A stretch of DNA of 64,000 nt from positions 38,667,468-38,731,467 of the forward strand of contig NC_084838.1 of the NCBI RefSeq assembly GCF_033115175.1, read 5' to 3'. The DNA comes from Lepus europaeus (Eukaryota; Chordata; Mammalia; Lagomorpha; Leporidae). The notes under the pieces are model-generated. The model was given only the letters and a program-made list of their open reading frames with translations. It was not told where the DNA came from and did not search any database. Below are positions 42,995 to 54,625 of the stretch, in pieces. Within the stretch, counting starts at the first letter, position 1, and every line of letters begins with the position of its first letter. A program made the position numbers and the translations under genes.

Positions 42995-43300
42995 AGCTGT
43001 AACTGTAGCCTGCAGTGCTGGCATCCTATATGGGAGCCAGTTCAAGTCCTGGCTGCTCCACTTCCGATCTGGCTCCCTGCTAATGCACCTGGGAAAGCAG
43101 TGGAAGATGGCTCAAGAGCTTGGCTAGCCATGTGGGAGACTTGGAAGAAGCTTCTGGCTCCTGGCTTCCACCTGACCCAGCCCTGGCTGTTACAACCATG
43201 TGGGGACCAGCGGCTGGAAGATCCATGTCTGTGTCTCTCTGTCTCTCTCTAACTTTGCCTTTCAAATAAATAAAATAAATTTTAAAAGAAAAGAAAAACA
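42995..43300 (+). repeat. C-repeat SINE, head truncated
   Basis: Starts within the GCCTGCAGTGCTGGCATCC block and ends with CTTTCAAATAAATAAAATAA. Confidence 0.85.
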
Positions 43301-44901
43301 AAGCATAGCTGTGTCTCTCTGAGGCAAATACATCATCCAGAGGTCGACTACAAAGGCTGATACAGAAAATGGTCCCCAAGCTTGAAGTCAGCCCCTGTGC
43401 CTGGGACCCACTGGTACCTGTGATGCAGGGACGCAGCCGGCAGCTGGCCAGGCCTCACACCTCTTCTGGGACCCAGGGCCCTGTAAAGAGAGTGTTCCCT
43501 GCAGTCACCATCCCCACATGCAGACACGTGGCCCGGGGTAGCCGTGGACTTCAGACTGTGCCTATAGCGGTTGTCACCAAGGCAGGCCAGCTGAGTGTGG
43601 GAAGCGGGACAGGAGTGCGTGTCCGGCAAGCATTCCCTGCACAGGGATGAGGAAAGAGCTGCACACCCTCCCCGCTCCCGCGCCCGTTGCACAGTCTGAT
43701 GAGAGCAATGAAGCTGAGCTACCGAAGCCGCTCTTGCCCTCACCAGAGCTTTCTCAGCAACTTGCTGAGAAGAACGAGCCATTTCCTAAGCGCTGGGAAG
43801 AAGCTGCACATCAGAAGGGTCTGAGCAGCAGGGCTCAGGGCTCAGAACGCGTGACAGGTGCACCTGTGACAGGTGAAGGTCTGGCTGGTCCTGTCCCCTC
43901 CACCTGTCTTGTGTGGTTGGGGAAAAATTTCCCAAGGCCTGGCCATTGCCCCTAGAAGACAATTAGACCCCGTTTGTTCTTTGGGACCGTGGTCGTCCCT
44001 GAAGTCATTTACAGTTTGGAAAGTGAGTTGCATTCAGTTAGAAACTTCGTATCCTATTGGGATAATGTCCCCAAGACCCAATTATGTCCAAGGCACCACA
44101 AGAAGTTTGCTGCCTGTTTCCCTCCCTTCCTCCCTCCCTCTCTTCCTTCCTCTTCCACTCCCTGCAGTCCCTCCTGCCTCCTTGCCTCCCAGCCTCCCCC
44201 CCTCCCTTCTCTCTGAGCATCCTAATCCAGTTAGCAGAGTCAATCAGCCTGCTGGCTGTTGACTAAGTGATTCATTCAGACCCCCAAGTCTTTTCCCCTG
44301 TGTTTGGCCAAGCCCCATCACCCCCATTCTGTGCTCAGGCAGTGCTTTGGGGTATCTGAGGCAAAGATTTGAGCTCTTCCTCCAAATTTTCATCTCGTTG
44401 TGTTAGGGGCCTTGAACCAACTTGCTGTGTTCTCTCAATCCTCACTGGCCATCCAACTAAGTCACTGTCCTTTTCCCCATCATCTCCACATGTGCTCCAA
44501 GACCTCATGGGAGTCCCTGACAGAAGGTGACCCAGGACAACAAGGGTCCAGAGGATGGGCGCCTTTCTTTACTCAGCAAATGTGCAGAGAAACCTAGGGC
44601 GCTGCCTCTGGGGAGTGCGCCCTCTGGTGGCAGCAGAGTCACATGACGAGATAGTCACCAAACAGGGACAGTGGTACATGGCAGGAAGAGGGTTCAGGCT
44701 GGGGGAGGAGCCCCCAGAGAAGGTGACCCCAGCCTGTGGTGTGCTGCCGGTGGCTCGCACTGGATCATCAATTATTATCATGAGTTATTCACAGTTTCCG
44801 CTCAGTTTCCACTCAGTGACTTCCTTGGTAGCTTTAAGTCGACCATGATGAGAATATTTACATCACAGAAATCAGCAAATGCTACAGATCAACGGTAGTA
44901 T

Positions 44902-44945
44902 TTTTTTTTTAAGATTTATTTATTTATTTTAAAAGTCAGAGTTAC

Positions 44946-44976
<31 letters not shown>

Positions 44977-45064
44977 CAGAGAGAGGTCTTCCATCTGCTG
45001 GTTCACTCCCCAAATGGCTGCAACAACCAGGGCTGGGCCAGGAAGAAGCCAGGAGCCAGGAGCT
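44902..45064 (-). repeat. C-repeat SINE fragment (copy B)
   Basis: Paralogue of 20150-20310. Confidence 0.85.
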
Positions 45065-47807
45065 CAAGGCATTTTGAGTTGGTTGTTAAATCTCTGCCAG
45101 CACACTGCTGGAGTGCAGAGTGGCAGTGAGCCCGAGAAGGGAGACGGGGAAGCCTCCCTTGGCCGCAGGGGCTGCTACTAACAAAGGTGGAATGAGCCGG
45201 CTGGCAGTGACCAGCAGGGGGAAGTTGCTGGGGCCTGAAGGTGCCAGCAGGTGATGCTCCTGGGAGGAAGGCAGGGCCCTAGCGCCTGCTCCTGTCGGGC
45301 ATGCAGAGGCTGATGGGGTTTTAGCAAAGGTCTGATATGACCGCATTTGCATTTTAGGTTGGTTACTTTGGGCACAGTATGGAGGGAACTAGGAGAAGAG
45401 GACAAGGACCGGAGACGTAGGGAAACACTTCGGGAAAGGACAGGTAAGTCCGTGGCCTGGACAACGACAGAGGGACGTGGTGAGGACAGGAAGATTCAAA
45501 AATTGTTTGGTGGATTAAAAAATACAGTGTTCCCTTTTGTGGGATGTAGCCAGCAGGAGAGAGGGTAGAATCAGTATTTCTGGCTCAGATGTTGGGAGGA
45601 TGCTGCTGACCCCACTAAGGTGTTAACCAGATTGCTGGTTTCAGGGGAGAAGATGGATTCTGTGGGGGGCATGGTGGGTCTGAGGCCCTGGGGAACACCC
45701 AGGTAGAGATGGGGCAGAACTCTGAGCAGGGGGTGAAGGTTTCTGACTTTTCAGCCTGTCCATCACTCAGGGAAGTGGTGGCGGTGGCTTGGCTGTCCCT
45801 GGATGGGACTCTAACTGTGTTACCACGGGAGATTGTCAGAGGCCTCCTAAGAAGCAAAGTCACAGGATTATAGGAGTCCTTGGCCACAGGGCCACGGGAG
45901 CCCAACTGCTGTGACCCAAGATAGGAAGATGGGGATAGGAAGAAGGCACTCCACCGGAAGGACAGAGAAAAACACCCCGGGACCAGTGACCCAGGGGAAG
46001 TTAGCTGGGGGGTGACAGTCAAAGGTCAAGGGTCAAGGGTCAGCAGCTGCTCTGCTGGGTCTGAAAGAATCCCTTCCCTCCACTTAGATGCCATCAAAGT
46101 CATAACTGGGACTCCAGTCTGCTGCCCTGAGCATGCTCCCTAATCATCTGGAGGACTTAAGTCAGACGCAAAATACCCGTGTACACCCACCCGCACACAC
46201 CCACCCGCGCATGCGCCAGAGACTCTGACGGAGGTCTAGGTGGCATCCAAGGACCTGCGAAGTCCCCAGGTCCCGGTTGCTGCTGCTGCTGCTGCTGCTG
46301 CCCGCCTCTGGGTCGCACCTGAGCTGTCTGCGGCTCGATTTCTTGCTAATGCGGTGCTGGGGAGACTCAGGGCACTGGGATCTGGGGCCCTGCTAGCCAT
46401 GTTTCCCTTCATGAATCAGAGCCTCCGACAGACCAGCCCAGGGATATTTGGGTTTGGTCAAGGCAAAGCTTGGTGCATCAGAAATCTCATTCCCGGATGT
46501 CTGTGGGGGGGAGGTGGATATGGAGAGCTGATTTGCCAAGGACGAGCGGAAGGGACCAAGGGGTCGGTGAACCCCAGGCTTTCCCGGGTCAGCAGACGCC
46601 TGTGCCGCCCGAGGACAGACGTGGCCGTGGCATTCCCCCGGAAGTCACAGGAGCTTCCTTGAGATCCCACGTGTGAAGGGGCTGATGCTGCCCAGAAATC
46701 TAGAGGTTCCACCCGGAGTCAGAAGAAGAACACTGTTTGGAAGGGGGAAAAGAACCACCGCCCTCTGGGGATAAAACCCCGACCAGACCCAGACCCCTGA
46801 GGAGGGAAGGGGACGGAGGCCAGGTGGGGTGGGGGTGGGCAAAGCTGTGCCTCCCCAAGGCTGGGAGACCACTCGCCGAGGCAAGCCCTCTGCTCCAACC
46901 AGAGCAAGAGGAGCAGGGCAGAGTGGCTGCGCACCCCCCAGGGCGGGGACCAGAGCTGGGGGACACCTGCTGTAGAAGCCACTTGGATCCCGATTGACAT
47001 TCCAACACCCATTCAAGTGTGAGCCCCAAGTGTCTGGCAGAGAATCCCGCAACATCTCTCAACTCCTGCAGAAATCTGAGCGGCTAGGAGCTCCGAGGTC
47101 AAAGAGAACAGCCACCGCCGCCAGAGTGTCAGGGTGTGGTGCAATGGGGAGGGTCCTCCACCCGCTCACACTCGGGGACCCTTCCACTGCCGGCTCCACG
47201 GTGCTTCAGATGCCACCCATGTGGGCCAACCAGTCCTGCAGCTTTCTGGACAGCACATGAGTACCCTACCATTGACTCCTGACCCTAGCTAGCTGGAGCT
47301 GGTACAGACTTCACAGGATGAGGGCTCAGTCTCCCAAGCCTGCCCCCACTTCCGGCACCAGTCCCAGTTCTGGGTCACCCTTCCTTCTCACCGACCAGCA
47401 GCCAGGGGTGCTTCCACAAACCCCTCCTCAGCTTCCGGCATTTGCTTCGACGGCTCACAAAAATCAAAGAAACGCTTGACTTTCATTGACCAGTTTATCA
47501 TACAGGACACAACTCGGCAAGAGCCACATGGAAGAGCTGTGTAGGGCAGGTGGAGGGGGAGGGTGGGGCTTCCATGCCCCCATGCACCCTCCCTCCCCCC
47601 GCCCGGTGCACTGCGGTCCCCGCTCTGCCACGTGCTCACCATCCAGGAAGCTCTCCCAGCCCCTTGGGTTTGGGACTTTTTCTGGTAGTCCGTCTATGTA
47701 GGCATAATTGATTAAATCATTGGCCATTGGTGATTGATCTCAATCTCCAGCCCTCTCTCCATTCTGGGAGTTGGAGGTGGGGAGGGGCTGAATGTTACAA
47801 GCTCTCT

Positions 47808-48142
47808 GGGGGCCAGCACTATGACATAGTGAGTAAAGCCGCCGCCTGTAGTGCCCGCATCCCATATGGGCACCAGTTGGAGTTCCGGCTGCTCCCTTCC
47901 CATCCAGCTCACTGCTAATGGCCTGGGAAAGCAGCAGTAGATGGCCCAGGTCCTTGGGCCCCTGCACCCACGTGGGAGACCCAGAAGAAGCTCCTGGCTC
48001 CTGGCTTCAGATTGGCACAGCTCTGACAGTTGCCACCAACTGGGGAGTGAACCAGCAGATGGAAGACCTCTCTCTCTCTGCCTCTCCTTCTCTGTCTGTG
48101 TAACTCTGACTTTCAAATAAGTAAAATAAAGCTTAGAAAAAA
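47808..48142 (+). repeat. C-repeat SINE (copy B)
   Basis: Paralogue of 23048-23382. Confidence 0.9.
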
Positions 48143-48884
48143 GAAGTGGAGCAGCCAGGAGCCGAACAGTTGCTCGTCTGGGATGCCACTTAACAAGCGC
48201 CTCCCCATTGTGCCAACTACAAGAAACCAGCTCAGCGGTGAACACCTGGATCACAGAGAGTATTCCCTAGTCACAGCTTCATCTGCATGCACCAGTCCCG
48301 AGCTGGGCTCAAAGGATGGGCAGGAAAGCAGCAGAAGCAACGCCGCGGCCGCCCTGTTCCTCCCAGGCCAGACAGGCTGCCCGGCGTATTCCCCCACGGC
48401 TTCCCTCTGGTCCTCGAGGTTTGCTGTATTGTACATGAGTGTTGCTTCTGCTGATCTCAAGTTCACTGGCTGAGGACCCTATAACAAGAGAAACGCACAC
48501 ACATGTGTTCAACACACGTTTTGTGTGACACAGGGGGCTTCATACGGAAGTGAAGAGCCCGCGACACAGTTAAGCCTGAGAGTTCTTTGTAGAAAGTGGA
48601 GACTGGAGAGTCGCGGGGCAACGTGATGGGGCCAAGAGCAACCACGTGTAGTCAGCTGGGCGTCCTCTCGGCCCGCGTCCTGTGCGGTTCTTACGCCCTG
48701 CCTCAGGGGAGGAGGGTGAGGGAAGGTCAGAGAGATAGTCTACACGTGCCCTTTCTCAAACTCCTTCAGCTTACGCTGTTCGGCATGCCAGGGTGCCAAA
48801 TGTGGGGTCACCTGCCATCTGGTGACCTTTGATTCTTCTCTGGTGCGCGTCTCACACCCCTCATCTGGCTCTCAGTCCTGCAAA

Positions 48885-50222
48885 TTCCTTCTGGATGTCT
48901 CCCAGGGCCACCCTCTCCTCCGTCCCGGGCATGGTCCTCTGGTGCCCAGCATCCTGGACAGTGTTGCGGCTGCCTTCAGATAGTTCCACTCTGCTGGGCG
49001 TTCTCCTATCGCAGAGTCCTGTCTCAGGCCATCGGGCCCCACGCCCACCCCAACTCTGTGGAGAACAGAGAGAGCATACACTGGGTCCCGGAGAGGAGAA
49101 GCCTGGGTGGCCTGAGAACCCCCGAAGTTTCTGGAATGTTTAGATCCCCCTCTAGAGTTCTTGAGGGCAACGACAGGGCCGCCTTGAACCAATCCTTGCA
49201 ACCAAAGCCCAGGAGAACCCTGAGTAGTTGGCACTGGAAAGCATTCTGGGACATTGTCTTGAGTATGGGGCAGACTTCCGTAGCTCCCCCTAATTGGGCC
49301 TGTGGGGTGACCTCTGAGCCTCTTACCAAACTTTAAATTGCTTCTGGGATAGGACCTGGCCGCAGAACAACCGCCCCAAATTCCTGAGAGACTCCCTGTG
49401 GGATCCTCTGGGAAAGGAGTGTGGGGCACAGAGGAGCTGGGGTTTGGGGCCAGTGGCCAGGCAGGGCTGGGCGGCCCACCGTGGTACAGTCTTCTCCAGG
49501 CCAGGGCTCCTGGCTGAGCCTCTGTCCCCTTGTCTCGCAGAGCCTGGTGGCTGGGCAAGGACTTCTGGGACTGTGGGTGCACCACAACGCCTCTCTGTTC
49601 AGGGTCATCTTGAGACACCAGCAGGTGAGACAGCAGTCAGAGTATGTATGCCCATGCAAGAGTGTGCCCCCAGAGCTGCTGGGACGGCTGGCAGAGAGAG
49701 GGCTCGGATGGCTGGCTTGGTCGTGTGGCTGTGTACCGCCCAGGTGGGCAGGGGACACTAGGGGCAGTCGCTCCTCCTGGAACGTTTCCGGCTCCCCTGG
49801 CCTTCCTTCCTGCAAGCAATAGATCCTGACTGGACTGTATCCTAAACCAGGTCCGCCCTGGGTGGCTTCTGTGGCCAGCTCTCCCCCAGCTGGGAGGAAG
49901 ACAGGGCGGCTGTGCAGGGGAGGGGCTGGGGGAGCTCTGGAGGCTGCGGCTGCTGAAGGGAGCAGGCAAGCTTCGTGTGAGCCCAGAGGGCAGGCTAGGG
50001 GCCAGAGGAGGAGGGAAGGAGTGAGGAAAAGCCGATTTCACACCCCGAAGCTTCCTGACAGCCACAGTGCTGTGAGCTCCCCTGAGGGAAGCCTCAAGCA
50101 GCGGCTGAGGTCACCGACGGGAAAGGGGCTTCTGTGCAGGTGGCTCCGGGCTGTGTATGCGGTGGCTTTACTATGAACTTCCGCCAGGACTCAGATCGTG
50201 TGCTCCCTGACAGTAAAAGGAG
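48885..50222. other. Unique sequence upstream of the provirus, no gene recognised
   Basis: GC-rich, present only in copy B. The longest frame is 248 codons on the minus strand (48872-49618), with 133- and 142-codon frames elsewhere. None shows a known domain. Confidence 0.45.
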
Positions 50223-50791
50223 TGTTGGGCCCCTCAGTAGTAGAGATGCCCACTTGCTCGAGAGGACGCCCAAAAACCCAGACTCCAAACCAGCTGATGC
50301 AAAAAGCATGAGGTATTTATTGTACGTTTGCGCAAACGGGCCCCTCACCTCAGGCAGTGAGGAGCCCTGAGCGGCAGTTTTACACAGGTTATATAGGCAA
50401 CGAATTAGCATATTCCTAACGCATGCATAGGATTGGTCAGTTCAGAGGGACCGTTAGCATATGGGAGAATGCTGGCGAAGAATGCTGGTGGAGAGTGCTG
50501 GTATAAAATGCAGAGGTGGCACGGGATTGGTTGGTTCGGAGGGACAATTAGCATACCGGAGAATGCTGAGGGAGAGTGCTAAGGTGTTACAGGATTGGCC
50601 GGTCGCAGTGACATCATAAGTGTGCGCCTAGAGACCCTCCGAAGGGAGGGGCAGCTCTGCTCTGGGGCGCGCCCAGAGGTTTCCTGGAGGGGAGGGGCAG
50701 TTCTGCTCTGGGTAGCATCTAACCTCTTAAGAAGCCCCTGATATTTGCCCAGGCCTAGTTTCCTGTCCCTCTCCCCCATAAGGGTCCTTCA
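50223..50791 (-). repeat. Provirus outer LTR (3' LTR)
   Basis: 569 bases, minus strand, starting TGAAGGACCC and ending GGGCCCAACA (TG...CA). A TATA-like TATATAAC lies at 50388-50397 and AATAAA at 50321-50316 on the minus strand. The U3 part carries several short GAGAATGCT/GAGTGCT repeats. It is preceded on the minus strand by the purine run AAAGAGAAAAGGAGGGAA. Confidence 0.93.
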
Positions 50792-50810
50792 TTCCCTCCT
50801 TTTCTCTTTG
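50792..50810 (-). promoter_or_regulatory. Polypurine tract of the provirus
   Basis: The minus-strand purine run ending GGAGGGAA immediately before the LTR TG is the plus-strand primer position used in retroviral reverse transcription. Confidence 0.8.
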
Positions 50811-51102
50811 CACAGATTTTAATCCTAAAATCTATTGGACCTCGGAGATCTTTGAAGCTTGACACTGGTACTGTTGAGTCAGCACCCGGGTTTGGAGTTA
50901 AACTTGCCAAGCTAGGCGAAAGGGTGGCTGGCAAAAGGGGTGGTCTGGGGAGAGCCTGCCTCACTGGAGGGAGGGAACTCTGTTCTTGCTGGACTGGGTT
51001 GAGTCCCACTGACTGGGGACTGGGAGCCATACACGCCCCAATAGTTAAGACTATTTTTAGGGATTTTTGTCAAATTATTCTGGTCAGGTACATCCCAGGT
51101 AT

Positions 51103-51339
51103 CTAACCCAGTAACCAGTTGACATACGTTCGGGTATAAGGTGGGCCACCATGCCCTGGGGGTATGTAACCACTAACAGACCAGGCCACCCGTCCTGTGG
51201 GGGAAATTACTTCCCACGTTAACAATTGTGGAGCATGGGGATTGGAAAAACAATGGGGAAAGGCCAGGAACATCACAAATATTAAACAGTTTTTGAAAGT
51301 CTTAGCTTGAGCGGGTTCTGAGTGCGCTGGAGCTTCCAT
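51103..51339 (-). pseudogene. env (remnant): Gammaretroviral env, N-terminal remnant
   Basis: A hydrophobic signal-peptide-like segment ([16 protein letters not shown]) is followed by SNPHAPQLLTWEVISPTG, the typical beginning of a gammaretroviral surface protein. It overlaps the end of the integrase frame as in these viruses. The frame stops at about 78 codons, and the expected receptor-binding domain, surface core and transmembrane subunit are missing or unrecognisable before the polypurine tract. Confidence 0.75.
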
Positions 51340-51813
51340 TTGGCTGGTCTATCTGGATCCTCGGGGCCCTGGGGAGGTGGTGCTCGCTTCACGTGTGAGG
51401 CGTGGACCCACGCAGCGATTCCGTCGACCTTGAGAGCGGTGGGAGTTGTCAACAGCACAGTGAAAGGGCCTTGCCACCGGGGCTCTAGAGTTTTAGATTC
51501 GGACATACACGGCATCACCGATTTGGAAAGGATGTGGGATAATTGTCGTCTTGGGTTGGTAGGCTGCTGCAAGAGGTTTCCAGACCTGGTTCTGGATGAT
51601 CTGGAGCGCTCTCAACCGGGCCTGTAACCTAGGGGCATCGGCAACGGAGTCACTGGCAAGGTCAAGCAAGCCTGCTATTGGTGGGGGCCCTCCACAAAGG
51701 ACCTCGCATGGTGTCAGTCCGCAATGAGAGGGCGTGTTTCGGACCCGGAACAACACCATAGGGAGGAGTTGGACCCAGTCTTTAACGCCAGTCTCCAACG
51801 CTAATTTGGTCAA
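51282..51813 (-). pseudogene. pol (remnant): Gammaretroviral integrase C-terminal remnant (pol)
   Basis: Two overlapping frames (51813-51493 and 51572-51282) encode the end of integrase: TGVKDWVQLLPMVLFRVRNT, then [20 protein letters not shown] and [14 protein letters not shown]. The latter is the C-terminal domain typical of gammaretroviral integrase. A frameshift near 51500-51570 separates them. The integrase catalytic core and everything upstream in pol are absent; the sequence begins exactly at the cut primer binding site of an internal LTR. Confidence 0.85.
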
Positions 51814-51820
51814 GGCGCCA
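51814..51820 (-). other. Truncated primer binding site next to the internal LTR
   Basis: Reading minus, the internal LTR end CAACA is followed by TC and TGGCGCC, the first seven bases of a Lys-type primer binding site, then directly by integrase sequence. Only an upstream LTR should carry this site. Confidence 0.65.
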
Positions 51821-51822
51821 GA

Positions 51823-52268
51823 TGTTGGGTCTCAGTCCACCCGTACAAGGATGGACTGGGTCCGAGGAAAGGTAAGTGTGCCGCTCGCCCGCCCGTTCCC
51901 CAGCCTCCTGGTCCCGGAGACAATCAGACGCAGCGGGGAGTCAAGTCTAGCAAGGACTCAGTCACCTTCTGCATAATAGTACCTTTTATAACACAAAACT
52001 GCAGAGTCATTGGGGCAGGGCTAAGGACCAATCAATCACTTAAAAAACACCTTGGGGGGGGGGATTTTTATAGGACTAGCCCTATGTCTATACACTTGTT
52101 ACTAGTTTTGTTACCTCCCTTGTTGTTGCGCAGCCAATTAGTTTTAGTGGTAAACAACTTTGGATTCCGCCCATCTTACTTCCTCTGGGCGCCATCTTAC
52201 TTGGCTCCAGCTCGGGCGGGGGCACCCGGGCCTGGCCTGGCCTGGCCTGGCCAGGCTCATGCCCCACA
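51823..52268 (-). repeat. Internal LTR of a different retrovirus
   Basis: 446 bases, minus strand, from TGTGGGGCATGAGCC to GAGACCCAACA. TTATAAAAGG (51991-51982) is a TATA box and AAGATGGCGCC lies in U3. It shares only terminal similarity with the outer LTR. The polypurine run AAAAAGGGGGAATC immediately precedes it, and a stretch of CCAGG repeats lies near its start. It resembles class II/IAP-like LTRs, with moderate certainty. Confidence 0.82.
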
Positions 52269-52286
52269 GATTCCCCCTTTTTGTTT
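52269..52286 (-). promoter_or_regulatory. Polypurine tract before the internal LTR
   Basis: Minus-strand ACAAAAAGGGGGAATC abuts TGTGGGG of the internal LTR. This marks the sequence upstream as the 3' interior of a retroviral genome. Confidence 0.78.
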
Positions 52287-52297
52287 TAGCACGCGGT

Positions 52298-52602
52298 CCC
52301 TGTCTTAGGTTGCCCCCAGCCGTCCTTGCCCTTACCCGTCATTGGTAACCCAGGCAGCTTGGCCATGAGCCCTGTCTTAGGTTGGTGCAGGACGCTGGGT
52401 GCTTTACCCGTCTTGGGGTGTCGCGTGACTTGTAATTATGGGGGCGTGGTGAGCTTTCTCCACCGCCTGTCTTAGGTTGTTCCGGTCCATCCGGAATCTT
52501 ACCCGTCATTGGCAATGTGGAGAGCACCGGGGGTGCTTCCCCAGTTCAGGGGATCATAGCCCTCTGTGGCTAGCAGCCTTTGGTAATGAACCTCAACCTG
52601 TC
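52298..52602 (-). repeat. Degenerate tandem repeats between env end and polypurine tract
   Basis: On the plus strand, CCTGTCTTAGGTTG recurs near 52300, 52372 and 52467, with CCTGTCTTA again near 52598. Each of the first three is followed by a TTACCCGTCATTGG-like block (near 52332, 52401 and 52499). Units are roughly 70-130 bases and diverged. They lie between an Env stop and the polypurine tract. Confidence 0.7.
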
Positions 52603-52720
52603 TTACCCTTGTTGCCTAAGCCTATTCGTTATGCATGGGCCAATAGCAAGGATTAAAAGCAGGGCAAGAAGCAGTCCAAGAAGAGAGAAGAGGTAGGGAA
52701 AGAGTCCATTAAGGCTCATC
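52603..52720 (-). pseudogene. env (remnant): Retroviral Env transmembrane-subunit tail
   Basis: Reading minus from about 52720, the frame encodes WMSLNGLFPYLF, a strongly hydrophobic helix (LLGLLLALLLILA) and the motif IGPCITNRL, then a short tail and TAA (52605-52603). An IGPCI-type motif just after the membrane helix is typical of gamma- and D-type retroviral Env. The frame is broken further upstream. It belongs with the internal LTR, not with the gammaretroviral env start at 51339. Confidence 0.72.
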
Positions 52721-53345
52721 CAAAAGAGGCTTTTTTGGAGTACACACTAGATTACCTTGGAAACCAGAAATAAACACCTTGAACATAAGAGTTAGCACAC
52801 AAAATCCGCACATAACTTAGAACTATTTAACAGAGCTAAAAAGAGCTTACATGACCTAACTTTAGAAATGGCAGAGTAACCCACTAAGCAGACACTGTTA
52901 AAAAGAGACACTATAGTTTTTGCAAAAGCAGATCTGTAAAAGAAACAAGTTTAAAGCATATTAAGGACATATAAAAACTTGTAAGACCACCTTAGCTGGA
53001 AAGCAAAAACACGAATACAACATAGGTCCGACATCATCTACAATATTTTAACACACTGCATAATTTAAATAGACTTAAACAGTTGTTACTTTAACAAATT
53101 TAGAGTCCCATCCTTTGAGAGTTCCAGGGATCCTACTGGAAGTCCCAAAGTTGTTAGACTCCATTTGAGAATTTAAACTGTTAGAGAGTCAACCGCCTAG
53201 CCAAAAACTAGTACGTATAACCTGAATATTTTAACCAAAGCTGTGGGGTAGATCTGATCAGAGTTAGGTAATCACTTAAACATTAAAGGCAGACAAATCC
53301 AATAAAACACGAAACCTTCAAGACACGTGCAAACTCTTAGATAAG

Positions 53346-53903
53346 TTAACTACAGCAGCACAGAAAAGAGCTGGTCATCAGCATAGAAGCCCGTTGCTTA
53401 GGACAGGGAAACACATCTGAAACAAAACGGCAGGGAATGAGAGGCTTCCGTAGTGCTGGAGAAAAAGTTTCATTAACTGCAAATAAAGACTCATTAGGTT
53501 GGAAAGGGTTAATGGATGAAGGTTTTTGTTCCTTTAGGTAAGGCCAGTGGTAGCCAAAGGCATTTTTTCTTCCTAGTGAGGACAGCATTGAATTGTAAAT
53601 GGAGAGGAAAAAAGCAGCCCAAGGACTAGTCTCCCCTAGAGTATCTGGCTGTGGTCTGCAAGGGTGCAACAGGCTACACTGACTGGAAGAGAGTGCAGAG
53701 AAAGGCATGGTCCCCCATTTACAGGGAAGACTGTGCACGCCGGGGCCTAGCAGGACTGGCCATGGGGTTGGGTAGGCACGCTGTTTACAAGATGGCGGCG
53801 GGCGATTTAAGGGAGGTGAATAACCATAAAGGGGTGGCCACATGGGCGGAATTGGAGGCGCAGTGCGTTGAGGCAGTGTTGGGCTTTTAGGGGTTGCCGC
53901 CAC
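53346..53903 (-). pseudogene. Unassigned proline-rich ORF inside the provirus
   Basis: 185 codons of unknown origin between the gag remnant and the Env tail. The N-terminal 40 residues are proline-rich and include PPLYGY, a PPxY-type motif like retroviral late domains. The rest lacks recognised features. It could be part of gag from the second virus, or chance. Confidence 0.35.
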
Positions 53904-53956
53904 ACCTGGAAGTTTTACCTTAGTTTTAACTGCCTCTGGGGATTTACGAGCCTCCC

Positions 53957-54625
53957 TCAGGCCAGTGCAGGCCTTCCCTTTCCTCCTGCTCCTTGTGGAT
54001 CCTTTTTGTTGTAAATCCTTTCTGCCTCCTTCATTAAATCTTGTATAGTATATCCCTGAAGCCCCTCTAGCCGCTGCAATTTATTGCGGATGTCCGGCGC
54101 TGACTGTCCTATAAAGGACATGATTACATCTCCCTGCCGGTCCTCTGCCAGGGGGTCAAACGGGGTGTACATACGGTAGGCTTCCATTAATCTTTTAAGG
54201 AAGCCTGCCGGCGTTTCCTCAGCCCCCTGCACTACTGCACGTACCTTGGCCAAATTGGTGGGGCGCTTTCCAGCCCCTCTGAGACCCGCAAGGAGAACCT
54301 GGCGGTAAAGACGAAGTCGCTCCCTACCAGCAACGGTGGTGTAGTCCCAATCAGGACGGGTTAAGGGAAACGCCTCCTCGATTTCGTTTGGCAGTAGGGT
54401 CGGTCGGCCATCTGCTCCAGGGACGTTTTTCCGTGCCTCGAGGTAGACGCGCTGCTTTTCCTCAGTAGTGAGGAGGGTCTGCAGAAGCTGCTGACAATCA
54501 TCCCAGGTGGGCTGATGAGTCAATAAAATTGACTCGATCAGCCCAGTCAGAGCCTAGGGGTCTTGAGAGAAAGAGGGGTTATGGGTTTTCCAATTGTAAA
54601 GATCGGAAGCAGAGAATGGCCAGTA
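53957..54625 (-). pseudogene. gag (remnant): Gammaretroviral gag capsid remnant
   Basis: Encodes most of a p30-like capsid, with [14 protein letters not shown] near the start, [31 protein letters not shown] and [20 protein letters not shown], the last around the major homology region. A TAG stop at 54556-54554 interrupts it early. The nucleocapsid zinc knuckle is missing: the frame ends at GGKGRPALA and stops. Capsid forms the shell of the particle. Confidence 0.88.

Larger units (their letters stand above)
41660..44635. other. Block present only in duplication copy B (3.0 kb)
   Basis: Holds three plus-strand SINEs, a CT-rich patch at 44118-44215 and unique sequence at 42600-42990 and 43300-44635 in which no gene was recognised. 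In copy A it is replaced by five bases (GCATT). Confidence 0.7.

Noticed and set aside
43369-43955. Possible processed pseudogene between two SINE-rich blocks
   Set aside because: No poly-A tail, no recognised protein similarity in any frame.
48872-49618. 248-codon minus-strand frame in copy-B-only sequence
   Set aside because: No recognisable domain, GC-rich context favours long chance frames, and ORFs of similar size overlap it on the other strand.
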